Origin: DASSKP01 sp035695045
GTDB taxonomy: Bacteria; Actinomycetota; Actinomycetes; JAFAQI01
Direction: 5' to 3'
Assembly (NCBI GenBank): GCA_035695045.1
Contig: DASSEX010000051.1
Span: 62,001 to 126,000, forward strand
Length of the DNA stretch: 64,000 nucleotides
In this document: positions 30,378 to 39,982 of the stretch, piece by piece
Layout: every line of letters starts with the position of its first letter
Numbering within the stretch: position 1 is the first letter of the stretch
Position numbers and translations under genes: made by a program
Notes under the pieces: generated by a model
Databases searched by the model: none
What the model saw: only the letters and a program-made list of their open reading frames with translations
What the model was told of the DNA's origin: nothing

Positions 30378-31223
30378 ATGACGACCGAAACCGTCGACCG
30401 CGCGCACCTGGCGCGATCAGCGCATCGCTACCTCGAGCCGGTGCACACCCTGGTCTACTTCGTGCCGGAGAACGGCGAGCGCTACCAGGCGCTGGGCATC
30501 AAGGGCGGAATGCGCGGCTACTTCGCGAGCCGTGGCGCGCCGCTCGGAGTGGTCCCGGCCGAGGTCGTCATCTCGACCTTCTACAACTTCTCTCCGACCG
30601 CCGTGCGCAAGGCGATCCCCTCCGTCTGGGAGGTCACGACGCCGGAAGCGGTCCTCGAGGCGCGGCTCGACGGCGCGGACGCCGCACTGCGCCGCCTCCT
30701 CGGCGATGCGGTCGACTCGCCGGACATGGCACGCGCCGCCGAGCTCGCCCGAGAGGCGACGGCCGTTCTGGACGTCGCCGGCCGGCCGCTGTTCGCCGGA
30801 CATGCGGCCCTGCCGTGGCCGGAGCCCGCGCACCTGCAGCTCTGGCACGCGGCGACCCTGTTGCGCGAGCATCGCGGCGACGGGCACATCGCGGCGCTCG
30901 TCCTGGCCGGACTCTCCGGCCTGGACGCATCACTCACCTATGTGGCGACCGGCAAGAGCATGCCGGAGGACCTGCAGCGGCAGACCCGCGGCTACAGCGA
31001 GGATGAGTGGAACGCCGCCAAGCAACGACTGGTCGATGACGGGTTGCTCGACCCGGCGGGCGGTCTGACCGATCGCGGGCAGGCAGTGCGCGCCGGCATC
31101 GAGGCCCAGACCGATGCCGCGGCGGCCGCGCCCTACGACCATCTCGGTCCCGAGCGCACGCAGGAGCTCATCGACCTGGTCCGGCCCTGGGCCCGCGCGA
31201 TCAGCAAGCAGATCTTCGGCTGA
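30378..31223 (+). CDS. SCO6745-family protein
   Basis: 281 residues, AAGG seven bases before the ATG. It resembles the actinobacterial SCO6745 family: a helical N-terminal region (ARSAHRYLEPVHTLVYFVPE, then GYFASRGAPLG and FYNFSP) and a C-terminal part with winged-helix character (LTDRGQAVRAGIEAQTD). The family has no established biochemical role. It lies ten bases after the Zur gene and 13 bases before the SDR, so co-transcription with either is possible. Confidence 0.75.
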   Translation: MTTETVDRAHLARSAHRYLEPVHTLVYFVPENGERYQALGIKGGMRGYFASRGAPLGVVPAEVVISTFYNFSPTAVRKAIPSVWEVTTPEAVLEARLDGADAALRRLLGDAVDSPDMARAAELAREATAVLDVAGRPLFAGHAALPWPEPAHLQLWHAATLLREHRGDGHIAALVLAGLSGLDASLTYVATGKSMPEDLQRQTRGYSEDEWNAAKQRLVDDGLLDPAGGLTDRGQAVRAGIEAQTDAAAAAPYDHLGPERTQELIDLVRPWARAISKQIFG

Positions 31224-31236
31224 GACAGGAGCAGCA

Positions 31237-32055
31237 GTGACCGCGCAGCGCTTCGACGGAAAGGTCGCCTGGATCACGGGCGGCGCCAACGGCTTCGGTG
31301 CAGGGGTCGGACGCCGACTGTCCTCCCTCGGCGCGACGGTCGTGCTGTCCGACGTCGACGTCGACAACGGCGAGAAGGTCGCGGCAGAGATCGGCGGCTC
31401 GTTCGTCGCCTGCGACGTCTCGTCGTACGACGCCAACGCGACGGCGGTGCGTTCCGTCCTCGACCAGCACGGCCGGCTCGACATCGCGTTCCTCAACGCC
31501 GGTGTCGCGACGGGCATCGGCATCGGCGACGACTTCGATCTCGACCGCTACAAGCGCGCCATGAGCATCAATCTCGACGGCGTCGCGTTCGGTCTCCACC
31601 ACGTCCTCGGCGCGATGTCCGAGAGAGGCGGGGACATCGTCGCGACCGCGAGCCTTGCCGGACTGGTCGCGACCCCCTTCGACCCGATCTACGGCGCCAA
31701 CAAGCACGCCGTCGTCGGTCTCGTGCGCGCCGCAGGGGCGGCGTACGGCCCGCAGGGCATCAGGGTCAACGCACTGTGCCCGGGCTTCGCCGACACCAAC
31801 ATCGTCAGCCCGGAGGCACGCGAGGGCCTCGCGAGCATCGGCATCCCGTTGCTCGACCCCGAGCGGGTCGTCGATGCGTTCATCGCGGCCGTCACCAGCG
31901 AGGAGTCCGGCCAGTGCTGGTACATCCAGCCCGGCCGGCCGAGCGAGCCGTTCCGTTTCCGCAACGTCCCGGGACCGCGGGACGAGAGCGGAGAGCCGGT
32001 GTCGAACCGTGCCGGTGACGTCCAGGCCACCCTGACCGAACGCGGCGCACACTGA
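31237..32055 (+). CDS. short-chain dehydrogenase/reductase
   Basis: 272 residues from GTG 31237, with AGGAG upstream. Cofactor motif TGGANGFGAG (about 13-22), DVSS, NAGVA, the Ser of the triad in ATASLAG and the YGANK catalytic pair (YxxxK). It is a classical NAD(P)-dependent SDR; the acidic SDVDVDN after beta-2 suggests a preference for NAD. The C-terminal 40 residues are longer than usual. The substrate is unknown. Confidence 0.88.
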   Translation: MTAQRFDGKVAWITGGANGFGAGVGRRLSSLGATVVLSDVDVDNGEKVAAEIGGSFVACDVSSYDANATAVRSVLDQHGRLDIAFLNAGVATGIGIGDDFDLDRYKRAMSINLDGVAFGLHHVLGAMSERGGDIVATASLAGLVATPFDPIYGANKHAVVGLVRAAGAAYGPQGIRVNALCPGFADTNIVSPEAREGLASIGIPLLDPERVVDAFIAAVTSEESGQCWYIQPGRPSEPFRFRNVPGPRDESGEPVSNRAGDVQATLTERGAH

Positions 32056-32061
32056 CCCTGC

Positions 32062-32108
32062 TTGACGGTGTCCGCACAAATCGTCAGGATCTCGACGAAT
32101 CGGATTCG
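32062..32108 (+). promoter_or_regulatory. promoter with overlapping 13-bp palindrome before the SGNH hydrolase
   Basis: TTGACG (32062-32067) and CAGGAT (32085-32090) are 17 bp apart. CGAATC-G-GATTCG (32096-32108) forms a perfect palindrome over the expected transcription start, 15 bases before the ATG. It could be a repressor site or a hairpin that masks the start. Confidence 0.4.
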
Positions 32109-32123
32109 ACCACGGGGGTCTTC

Positions 32124-32963
32124 ATGCGCCGTCCTGCCGTCCTCGCCGCCGTCGTAGCGATTGCGTTCGCCGCTGTCGCAGGTCCCGCCGCGTTCGCCGC
32201 GACGACCACCACGGTGGCTCTGCCGAACAGCATCGCGTCGACGGGCGACTCGATCACGCGTGCCTATGACTCGACCTCCAACGGGTGCTTCCTGTCCGAC
32301 TGCCCGCAGTACTCCTGGTCGACCGGGACCGCCAGCGCCTCAACGGTCAACAGCCAGTACAACCGCATCCTCGCGGCCAACAACGGCGTCCGCGGCAACG
32401 TCTACAACGACGCGAAGACCGGCGCGAAGATGATCGACCTCGACGGTCAGGTGAAGACCGCGGCGTCACAGGCCGTGCAGTACCTCACCGTGCTGATGGG
32501 TGCGAACGACGTCTGCACCTCGAGCATCTCGACGATGACGCCGACCGCGACCTTCCAGAGCCAGTTCCAGACGGCCCTGACGGACTTCTTCGCCGCCGAC
32601 CCGAACGCCCATGTCTTCGTCAGCTCGATCCCGAACATCTACCAGCTCTGGAGCCTCGAGCACACCAACTCCACGGCGGAGTTCGAGTGGAAGAACTTCG
32701 GCATCTGCCAGTCGATGTTGTCGCAGAACAACACCGAGGCCGACCGGCAGACGGTCGTGACGCAGGAACAGGCCGACAACAACGCGCTCGCCACCGTGTG
32801 CGCGCAGTTCGCGAACTGCAAGTGGGACAACCTGGCGACCTACAACTACGCGTTCAAGACCTCGGACATCTCGACGATCGACTACTTCCACCCGTCGATC
32901 AGCGGCCAGAACACCCTCGCCGGCATCACCTGGGGCGCCAGCTACTGGCCCACAACGAAGTAA
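32124..32963 (+). CDS. secreted SGNH/GDSL hydrolase
   Basis: 279 residues. Signal peptide of about 26 residues (ending AAFAAT). Block I is STGDSITRAYD (nucleophile Ser), block III is MGANDVC and block V is DYFHPS with the catalytic Asp and His. Several Cys pairs suggest disulfides. Enzymes of this type are extracellular esterases or lipases acting on acyl or acetyl groups. It has its own promoter and is followed 48 bases later by the pirin gene. Asn/Thr-rich composition fits an exported protein. Confidence 0.88.
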   Translation: MRRPAVLAAVVAIAFAAVAGPAAFAATTTTVALPNSIASTGDSITRAYDSTSNGCFLSDCPQYSWSTGTASASTVNSQYNRILAANNGVRGNVYNDAKTGAKMIDLDGQVKTAASQAVQYLTVLMGANDVCTSSISTMTPTATFQSQFQTALTDFFAADPNAHVFVSSIPNIYQLWSLEHTNSTAEFEWKNFGICQSMLSQNNTEADRQTVVTQEQADNNALATVCAQFANCKWDNLATYNYAFKTSDISTIDYFHPSISGQNTLAGITWGASYWPTTK

Positions 32964-33011
32964 GGAATACTTGCGGGCTCAATGACCTTGCACCTGCCGG
33001 AGGTCAATCTG

Positions 33012-34016
33012 ATGCCTGCAGTCACCGTCGACGACGTCACCGTCCTTCCGCGGCTCCGGGAGCCCGCGTTCGCTGCCGTGCGGCCGGTCCGGTCCGTGAC
33101 CTCGGCTCCGAGCGGGTTCGAGGGCGAGGGCTTCCCCGTCCGCCGGGCCTTCGCGGGCGTGGACATGTCGCTGCTCGACCCGTTCATCCACATGGACCAG
33201 ATGGGCGAGGTCGACTACGCGCCGGGCGAGCCCAAAGGCACCCCGTGGCATCCGCACCGCGGGTTCGAGACGGTGACCTACCTGCTCGACGGCACCTTCG
33301 AGCACCAGGACTCGAACGGCGGCGGCGGGCTCATCACCAACGGCGACACGCAATGGATGACCGCAGGCAAGGGACTCCTGCACATCGAGAAGCCGCCGGA
33401 GGAGCTCGTTGTCAGTGGCGGGCTGTTCCACGGCGTCCAGCTCTGGGTCAACCTCCCGCGTGAGCAGAAGTGGGTCGACCCGCGCTACCAAGACCTGCGC
33501 GGCAGTGCCGTCGGCCTGGTCGCATCGCCAGACGCGGGCGCGCTCGTCCGCATCATCGCCGGCGACCTCGCCGAGCACGTCGGCCCGGGGACGACGTACA
33601 CGCCGATGACCATGCTGCACGCGACGGTCTCCGCCGGCGCGGCGGTCGACGTTCCGTGGCGGCCGGACTTCAACGCCCTCGGCTACGTGCTGGCGGGCAA
33701 CGGCCTGGTCGGCGCCGAGCGACGCCCGGTCAGCACCGGCCAGCTCGTGGTTTTCGGCTCAGCAGCGCGCGCGGAGGGCGAGGACGTCGTCCGCGTCGAG
33801 GCAGCGCAGTCCCAGGACGGCCGCCACCCGGCGCTCGAGATCCTGCTGCTCGGCGGGCGACCGATCCGTGAGCCACTCGCGTGGGGCGGCCCGTTCGTCA
33901 TGAACACCAAGAGCGAGGTGCTCCAGGCTTTCGAGGACTTCCAGGCGGGACGGCTCGGCAGCATCCCGGCGACCCGTTCGCCCGAGGTGACCGAGCAGGT
34001 CGACCGAACTCGCTGA
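33012..34016 (+). CDS. pirin family protein
   Basis: 334 residues from ATG 33012, which has GGAGG nine bases upstream; an earlier ATG (32982) lacks one. Bicupin with the N-terminal metal site WHPHRGFETVTY plus LHIEKP (His, His, His, Glu as in pirins), HGVQLWVNLP, and a C-terminal cupin ending PLAWGGPFVMNTKSEVLQAFEDFQAGRLG. Bacterial pirins are iron proteins, some with quercetinase-like activity or regulatory roles; which applies here is unknown. Confidence 0.9.
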   Translation: MPAVTVDDVTVLPRLREPAFAAVRPVRSVTSAPSGFEGEGFPVRRAFAGVDMSLLDPFIHMDQMGEVDYAPGEPKGTPWHPHRGFETVTYLLDGTFEHQDSNGGGGLITNGDTQWMTAGKGLLHIEKPPEELVVSGGLFHGVQLWVNLPREQKWVDPRYQDLRGSAVGLVASPDAGALVRIIAGDLAEHVGPGTTYTPMTMLHATVSAGAAVDVPWRPDFNALGYVLAGNGLVGAERRPVSTGQLVVFGSAARAEGEDVVRVEAAQSQDGRHPALEILLLGGRPIREPLAWGGPFVMNTKSEVLQAFEDFQAGRLGSIPATRSPEVTEQVDRTR

Positions 34017-34109
34017 ATCGGTGGTTGGCGGCCCGGCTTTGCGATAGGAACGGCGGCAGGGCTCCGCATCTGGGTCGGCGCGCGGGGCACGACACGATGT
34101 GAGGCCGCC

Positions 34110-34787
34110 ATGGTCGCGACGCCTACCGCAATGCCCATCCTCGCCACGGGACGTCATCGCAGCCCTCGCCGCGGCGCGTGCCTCATGGAGTACACGTCCG
34201 TGCTGGCGGGTGAACGGTTCAGCGACTCGCCGCGCTGCACCGACCCGGTGCTCGCCGCCGTGGCTCGGGCGGTCAACGACTACTCGAGCGATGCCTCGCG
34301 ACAGCGCATCGCGCCGTTCGCCGGTGACCTGACGACAGCGCACGGAGCAGGCGACGACGTCCGCCGCGGCATCGTCAGACGTTGCCTGCTCACCGCTCTG
34401 CGCTATGCCGACGGCACTCGCCGCCAGGTGCTGCTCGTCGCCCTGCTGGGGCTGGAGCGGGCAGCGGCCGGCGAGTCACGTGGGTGGGACGGGTCGATGC
34501 TGTCGCTCGACGCCGAGCTCGCTCTTCTCGGCCGTGATCGTGAGCTCGCGCCGGCAGCGGCGTACGTCGCCGCGCTGCCCGTCGAGGTCGGTGAGCATGC
34601 CCGCCGAGCGCCCGGCATCGCCATCGAGATGGCGGTCGCGACGATCGCCGAGTCGGCCGGTGAAGCACAGCCGGCCGACGACGCCTTGTTCGAGCTGTTC
34701 CAGGAGTGCCTCCGCGACTACGAGCGCGGCAAGTTCATCGCGGCTCAGGGCAGCAGGCTTCCCTGGACGGCTGACTCGACGTCGTAA
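34110..34787 (+). CDS. hypothetical protein (225 aa)
   Basis: GAGG five bases before ATG 34110 supports the start; ATG 34185 (MEYTSVLAGERFSD) is an alternative. The protein is mostly helical, with RCTDPVLAAVARAVND, FAGDLTTAHGAGDDVRRGIVRRCLLTALRYADGTRRQ and a C-terminal FQECLRDYERGKF. No transmembrane segment and no known motif. The 3' end overlaps the convergent SpoIID-type gene by 43 bp. Confidence 0.7.
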   Translation: MVATPTAMPILATGRHRSPRRGACLMEYTSVLAGERFSDSPRCTDPVLAAVARAVNDYSSDASRQRIAPFAGDLTTAHGAGDDVRRGIVRRCLLTALRYADGTRRQVLLVALLGLERAAAGESRGWDGSMLSLDAELALLGRDRELAPAAAYVAALPVEVGEHARRAPGIAIEMAVATIAESAGEAQPADDALFELFQECLRDYERGKFIAAQGSRLPWTADSTS

Positions 34788-37168
34788 TAGGGCAGACCCG
34801 AGCCGGTCAGGTCGACCAGCGCGAGACCCGTGCGGTCGGTGTGCAGGACGCTCTTCGTCTCCGCCGGAAGGCTGCTGCCGGCGGCGTAGAGGAGCGGTCC
34901 ACGCCCCCGCAGCCGGACCGCCTCGACCAGGCCCGAGGTGGCGTTGCCGGCGGCCACCACACCCGCGCGGCCGGGCTTGCCGAAGGTCGCCGTCGCAACG
35001 GCAGCGGCTGTCTGTGCGGCGGTGCCACCGAAGTACGCCGTCGCCGAGGTGTCCGCCTGGTGCGCGGCCGCCCCGACCGCAAAGCGGGTCAGGCCCGGAT
35101 GGTTCGCAAGCCACGTCCTCGTCTCCGGCGCGAGAGCGCCGGCGTGGGTGAGCAGGATCGCCGCGTGCTTGCGCACCGCCAGTGGTGTCGCCGCCCAGGC
35201 GTCCGTGAAGCCGCCGTCATCGACCTCGACGACCGCCTTGATGGTCGTGGTCGACGCCAACTTGTTCGCGACGGCTCGCGCCGTGGCCGCCGGGGTCGCC
35301 CCACCCAGCCGCACCGGACGGAAACCCTTCGCCGCGACCGCCGCTTTGACGTCATCGCTGATGACGCCGGTGTTGCCCAGCAGGTAGACCCTGCCGCCTG
35401 CCGGAAGCACGCGCTGGATCTCGGCCATCGTGACGGACGGGACGGAGCCGGCGTCCGTCAGCAGCACCGGCCCGTGCAGGGCAACCGCGAGCGGGCCGGC
35501 CGCGAGTCCGTTCGCCCAGGCCGTGGTCGAGGTCAGCACTACCGCGCCGGCGGAACCGGCGGTGAAGTCGGCCGCCGACACGCGCGCGGCGCTGACCGCC
35601 GCGGATGACGTGCCGAGCCGGTCCACCTTCGTCGTGACGGTGGCATAGCGGCCGCGACCCACGTCGCTGCGCGCCGCCACCTCCGCGACATAGTCGGTGC
35701 CGCTCGCCAGACCGGAAAACGATGCGCTGCGCGTGGACGCGGACACCGTCTTCGTCAGCGAACCCGGCTGCAGCACGACCTGGTAGCCGGACACCGGAGC
35801 ACCGCCGTTCGGCTTCGGTGGCCGCCAGGTCACGGTGGCCGACCCACCGCTGCGAGAGGCACGGACGTAGGTGGGGACGTTCGGTGGGAGCACGACGCGG
35901 AACCACTCGCTGCGCAGCCCGAACGTCGAGCGGAACGACGTCCCGCTGACGGTGACGCTGCCGCTGCTTCCATGCACGGTCAGCGACGTCACCCGGCCAC
36001 CCCAGTCACCGTTGCCGTCGCGGCCGGTGATGACGATCGACGTCACGGCGCCCAGGGAGGAGTAGACGGAACGGATCGTCGAAGCGGACAGGGTGGTCCG
36101 CCAGGAGTGCGGGCTCCAGCTCACGCTCGGAACACCGTCATACGGGTCCTGCTGCGCGATCAAGTACGGCTGCCCCCCGGCCACGGTCCAACCGCCGGAC
36201 GACGACGAGAACTGCGTGAAGGCGGCATGTCCCTGGCTGTCCAAGAGCACGTTGCCGGCGGTCGCGGCGACGGCGTCGTTCGTCGACGTCACCTCTGAGC
36301 TCATGCCGGTGTACATCTGGTCGCTGGTCGTGTCGTAGAGGTCGAAGTACGCGCCGACTCCGGGGTGCGGGTGCTCGTGCACGTAGGCGGCGTAGGTCCG
36401 CGCCGCGACCGCCTGCGCCTCGAGCGCCGCGGCCGACCATGAGGAAGGCATCTCACTGGGCACGACCGACCGCAGGTAGGACTCGATCGGTACGACGTCA
36501 ACCGGGTAGATCGACGTTCCGGTGAACGCCGCGCGCATGGCGCCGCGGTAGCGGCGGACGCTGCTCCCGACGACCAGTCGGACGTAGCCGCCGGTCGTGA
36601 ACGTGATGCTGCCGTTCATCACGGCAGACCAGGCCTTGTCGCAGTTGGGTGGGTTGCCCACGGTCCACGTCGAGCCGTCGACCGTCTTCTGCAGCCGCAG
36701 CCGCGGGCCGTTCGTGGTCGACACGACCTTGGCGCGCCACCGCTGGACGGTCGTCTTCCCGCCGTCGTACGACGTCGGGAGCGTGCAGGCGGCCACGCCT
36801 GCGACCGACGAGCTCACCGACGTGTCCACCCCGGCGCGCGGCTCGATCGTCAGCGGCGCGCCCTGAGCGGCGGAGACGAGCACCCGCACCGTGCTGTTCG
36901 GCTGCTGCGTCAGCGTGGTGTGGGGGTAGTAGAAGCCGACGATCTGCTGGTAGGTGAGCCCTTTCAGCGCGGCGCCGTACGCCCCGAACTGGCTCATGCC
37001 GTGACCGTGGCCGTAGCCGTGCCCGTCGAGCGTGAACACGCCGTTCGGCGGGACGGGATAGACCTCGTTGACGGAGATCGGGGCGGCGCTCGCCCCGGGG
37101 ATGACGGCGACCGCGAGAGCGGTAACGGTCGCGAGGACGGCGCCGAGCGCGCGTCGGGCCGTGCTCAT
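34745..37168 (-). CDS. secreted SpoIID/LytB-domain protein with Fn3 and CWB2 cell-wall-binding repeats
   Basis: 807 residues. The start at MSTARRALG (GGGAG nine bases upstream) gives a signal peptide ending near GASAAP. The SpoIID domain covers about 45-400 (GHGYGHGHGMSQFGAYGAALKG, then SYLRSVVPSEMPSSW, ALEAQAVAARTYA). A fibronectin type III-like domain follows (about 415-510), then about 290 residues with three CWB2-type repeats (VLLTSTTAWANGLAAGPLA; VYLLGNTGVISDDVKAAV; PLLYAAGSSLPAETKSVL). SpoIID enzymes cleave glycan strands in peptidoglycan; CWB2 repeats bind wall polymers. It is divergent from an LCP transferase. Confidence 0.9.
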   Translation of the reverse strand: MSTARRALGAVLATVTALAVAVIPGASAAPISVNEVYPVPPNGVFTLDGHGYGHGHGMSQFGAYGAALKGLTYQQIVGFYYPHTTLTQQPNSTVRVLVSAAQGAPLTIEPRAGVDTSVSSSVAGVAACTLPTSYDGGKTTVQRWRAKVVSTTNGPRLRLQKTVDGSTWTVGNPPNCDKAWSAVMNGSITFTTGGYVRLVVGSSVRRYRGAMRAAFTGTSIYPVDVVPIESYLRSVVPSEMPSSWSAAALEAQAVAARTYAAYVHEHPHPGVGAYFDLYDTTSDQMYTGMSSEVTSTNDAVAATAGNVLLDSQGHAAFTQFSSSSGGWTVAGGQPYLIAQQDPYDGVPSVSWSPHSWRTTLSASTIRSVYSSLGAVTSIVITGRDGNGDWGGRVTSLTVHGSSGSVTVSGTSFRSTFGLRSEWFRVVLPPNVPTYVRASRSGGSATVTWRPPKPNGGAPVSGYQVVLQPGSLTKTVSASTRSASFSGLASGTDYVAEVAARSDVGRGRYATVTTKVDRLGTSSAAVSAARVSAADFTAGSAGAVVLTSTTAWANGLAAGPLAVALHGPVLLTDAGSVPSVTMAEIQRVLPAGGRVYLLGNTGVISDDVKAAVAAKGFRPVRLGGATPAATARAVANKLASTTTIKAVVEVDDGGFTDAWAATPLAVRKHAAILLTHAGALAPETRTWLANHPGLTRFAVGAAAHQADTSATAYFGGTAAQTAAAVATATFGKPGRAGVVAAGNATSGLVEAVRLRGRGPLLYAAGSSLPAETKSVLHTDRTGLALVDLTGSGLPYYDVESAVQGSLLP

Positions 37169-37356
37169 GAGCGGCATCTCCCGGATTCGTGACAAACGGA
37201 CACAGGTCCCTCTGAGAACACTCGTCACAACAGTAGGCCGAGTTGACCCCCAGAACCGGGATCTGTCCGGGCACCTACGCGCAAGGGGATTCTTCAGGTG
37301 GCCGGCCCTAGCATGTTCCGGGCGCGGCATCGGGCCGCCCGGAAGGAAGCTCCCGA

Positions 37357-38844
37357 GTGACGAGGCCGCAACACGCTGCGCCCCGACCGCAGCGGCGGTG
37401 GGGGCGGCTTGCCTCATGGATCGCCCTGGGGCTCGGCATCGTGCTCGTGCTGGCGACGGCCGGCGCGTACCTGGAGTACCGCAAGCTCAACGGCAACATC
37501 ACGCATCTGCGGACCGACATCGTCGGCGCGCGGCCTGCCGACGGCCCCGGCAAGTCGGAGAACGTGCTGCTCATCGGCTCGGACTCGCGCGCGTTCGCCG
37601 GAGGCGCCCGGTTCGGCGCGGAGGTCACCGGCGCACGGTCGGACACGACGATCCTCGTGCACATCTCGGCCGACGGGAAGAAGGCCGTCCTCGTCAGCAT
37701 CCCGCGCGACACCTACACGCTGATCCCCCGCTGTCACGAGCCGGGCGGCCACATCTCCGCGCCGCAGTGGAACAAGTTCAACGCGGCGTACTCCATCGGC
37801 GGTCCGTCGTGCACGATCGCGACCGTCGAACACCTCACCCACCTGCGCATCGATCACTTCGTCGAGGTCAACTTCCTCGGCTTCCAGCGCATGGTCGACG
37901 CACTCGGTGGAGTGCGCGTCTGTCTGACGCATCCCATCGACGACCCCGTGCGCAAGAACCCGGTGACCGGCGGGACGATCGGCAGCGGGCTCGTCGTCTC
38001 CGCCGGCGTCCACACGTTCCACGGCAAGCAGGCGCTCGGCTTCGTGCGAGCGCGCTACGCCGTCGGCGACGGCAGCGACCTCGGACGGATCAAGAACCAG
38101 CAGGTGTTCATCTCCGCGGTCATCCGCAAGGCGACGAGCACCGGCCTGATCCTGAAGCCCTGGCGACTGCTCGACTTCCTCAACGCGGCGACCAAGTCGA
38201 TCCGCACCGATCCCGGGTTCGGCCTCAGCCAGCTGAAGACGCTCGCCGGCCAGCTGCACGGGCTCAAGGCCGGCAAGGTCGCCCTGCTCACCGTGCCGCT
38301 GTCGAACCCCGACGCCTACGTGAAGATCGGCGGCGTCAACGCCTCGGTCGTGTTCTGGGACAGGACTCGGGCAGACGCGCTGTGGCACGCACTGCGCATC
38401 GACGGACCACTTCCCGGTACGGCGCCGAAACCACGGCCGTCCTCGTCCGCGTCGCCCGCTCCTTCGCTGGTCGTCCCGCCCAGCGCAGTGCACGTCCGTG
38501 TCCTGAACGGCACCGGCCAGAAGGGCCTCGCGCAGAAGGTCGCGCAGGACCTCGCGGCCCGTGGCTTCATCATCGACGGAATCGGCGACGCCGACTCGAC
38601 GGGCTACACGCACACCGTCGTCCGCTACGGGCCGGACCGCAACGAGTCGTCACAGACCCTCGAAGCCAGCGTCACCGGATCGACCCGCCAGCTCGACGGC
38701 GCGTTGTCCGGGACCCTCGAGCTGGTCGTCGGCAGCGACTACTCCGGCTCCCAGGCAGTGAAGATGTCGACACCCACGGCAACTCCGACGCCGACGGCAT
38801 CGCTCGATGTGGTCACCGCCGACCGCGCTGTCTGTACGTCATGA
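37357..38844 (+). CDS. LytR-CpsA-Psr (LCP) family transferase with LytR_C domain
   Basis: 495 residues. Cytoplasmic basic start, one transmembrane helix (about 23-44), LCP catalytic domain (about 65-300; IGSDSRAF, ARSDTTILVHI, SIPRDTY, KFNAAYSIGG, EVNFLGFQRMVDALGGV, GFVRARYAVGDGSDLGRIKNQQ), a Pro/Ser linker and a LytR_C domain (about 375-470; VRVLNGTGQKGLAQKVAQDL). LCP proteins attach wall teichoic acid-, capsule- or arabinogalactan-type polymers to peptidoglycan. GTG start with a weak GGAAG. It overlaps the convergent GT2 gene by 32 bp. Confidence 0.92.
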   Translation: MTRPQHAAPRPQRRWGRLASWIALGLGIVLVLATAGAYLEYRKLNGNITHLRTDIVGARPADGPGKSENVLLIGSDSRAFAGGARFGAEVTGARSDTTILVHISADGKKAVLVSIPRDTYTLIPRCHEPGGHISAPQWNKFNAAYSIGGPSCTIATVEHLTHLRIDHFVEVNFLGFQRMVDALGGVRVCLTHPIDDPVRKNPVTGGTIGSGLVVSAGVHTFHGKQALGFVRARYAVGDGSDLGRIKNQQVFISAVIRKATSTGLILKPWRLLDFLNAATKSIRTDPGFGLSQLKTLAGQLHGLKAGKVALLTVPLSNPDAYVKIGGVNASVVFWDRTRADALWHALRIDGPLPGTAPKPRPSSSASPAPSLVVPPSAVHVRVLNGTGQKGLAQKVAQDLAARGFIIDGIGDADSTGYTHTVVRYGPDRNESSQTLEASVTGSTRQLDGALSGTLELVVGSDYSGSQAVKMSTPTATPTPTASLDVVTADRAVCTS

Positions 38845-39859
38845 CGGACGACAGGAAGCCGCTGCCCCAGCAGATGTGCATCGTCGGGTAGACGAGGACG
38901 AGCAGCGCACGCGACTTCGGCGGCAGGCCTCGTGAGGTCACGACGGAGGCGAGCAGCACGGCGGCGACGTACGTCGCGGGAGCCGCGAAGCCGAGCAACA
39001 ACCACGGCCAGGTGAACGCGCCCGCGATGCCCGCGGCAACCCCCGCACCGAGTCCGAGGAGCGCGGTCGGCGGCGCGAGGTAGCGGAGATTGACGGAGCT
39101 CGGATGCCGCCGCATCACTTCGTAGCGCCAGCGGCCGTAGTGGTGGTACTGCGACGCCAGCGAACGAACGTCTGCACGCGGGCGGTAAGCGACGCGCAGC
39201 TTGGGTGTGAACCACACCAGTCCGCCATTGCTGCGCAGCCGGTAGTTCATCTCCCAGTCCTGCGCGCGAGTGAAGCGTTCGTCGTATCCGCCGACGCCTT
39301 CTATCGCCTCACGGCGGAACACACCGAGGTAGACGGTGTCGGCCGGACCTTCCTGGCCGCCGACGTGGAAGGGTGCGTTGCCGACGCCGAAACGGCTCGT
39401 CATCGCGCGGGCAACCGCGCGCTCGAACGGGGTCCGTCCCTCGGCCCACATCAAGCCGCCGACGTTGTCCGCACCGGTGCGCCGCATGGTCTCCACAGCG
39501 ATCCGCAGATAGTCGAGCGGCAGCTCGGAATGACCGTCGACCCGGGCGATGACCGGGTAGCGCGCCTCCTCGATGGCGCGGTTGAGCCCTTCGGGGGTGC
39601 GCCCTGACGGGTTCGCGACCGTCCTCACCCGGGGGTCCTCCGCGGCGATGGCTGCGGCGACCTCGTTGGTGCGGTCGCGGGACGGGCCGAGCGCGATGAC
39701 GACCTCGATCGCCGCGGGATAGTCCTGGCCCAGCACGGCCGCCATGGCCGCACGCAGGTAGAGCTCCTCGTTGAGCACCGTCAGCACGACGGACACCGCC
39801 GGCCAGTCAGCGCTCTGACCGGCCCCGCCGGTCGTCGGGGTCGTCGGGCGGGAAGGCAT
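38813..39859 (-). CDS. family 2 glycosyltransferase, membrane-anchored
   Basis: 348 residues. GT-A fold about 20-260: SVVLTVLNEELYLRAAM, a DxD-like IARVDGHSELP, and RAQDWEMNYRLRSNGG with the acceptor-site ED/DW-type motif. Two or three C-terminal helices (LAPPTALLGLGAGVAAGIAGAF and beyond) anchor it. This layout fits succinoglycan ExoA-type transferases that extend an extracellular or wall polysaccharide. It sits between two LCP genes, both pointing in the plus direction. No Shine-Dalgarno is obvious. Confidence 0.87.
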   Translation of the reverse strand: MPSRPTTPTTGGAGQSADWPAVSVVLTVLNEELYLRAAMAAVLGQDYPAAIEVVIALGPSRDRTNEVAAAIAAEDPRVRTVANPSGRTPEGLNRAIEEARYPVIARVDGHSELPLDYLRIAVETMRRTGADNVGGLMWAEGRTPFERAVARAMTSRFGVGNAPFHVGGQEGPADTVYLGVFRREAIEGVGGYDERFTRAQDWEMNYRLRSNGGLVWFTPKLRVAYRPRADVRSLASQYHHYGRWRYEVMRRHPSSVNLRYLAPPTALLGLGAGVAAGIAGAFTWPWLLLGFAAPATYVAAVLLASVVTSRGLPPKSRALLVLVYPTMHICWGSGFLSSVMTYRQRGRR

Positions 39860-39982
39860 GGCGTCGGCACGTTACTGCACCGCCACCCGCGTGCCGGTAC
39901 AGGGAAGCTTCAGGTTGCTCGCCTAGCATGGCCCGAAAGCCCGGCACCAGCCGGTTCTGCGCGTTCGCCGGAGGTACTGCAC

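Noticed and set aside
37068..38891. 607-residue plus-strand frame across the first LCP gene
   Set aside because: It is a shifted reading of the LCP gene, whose own frame has all family motifs.
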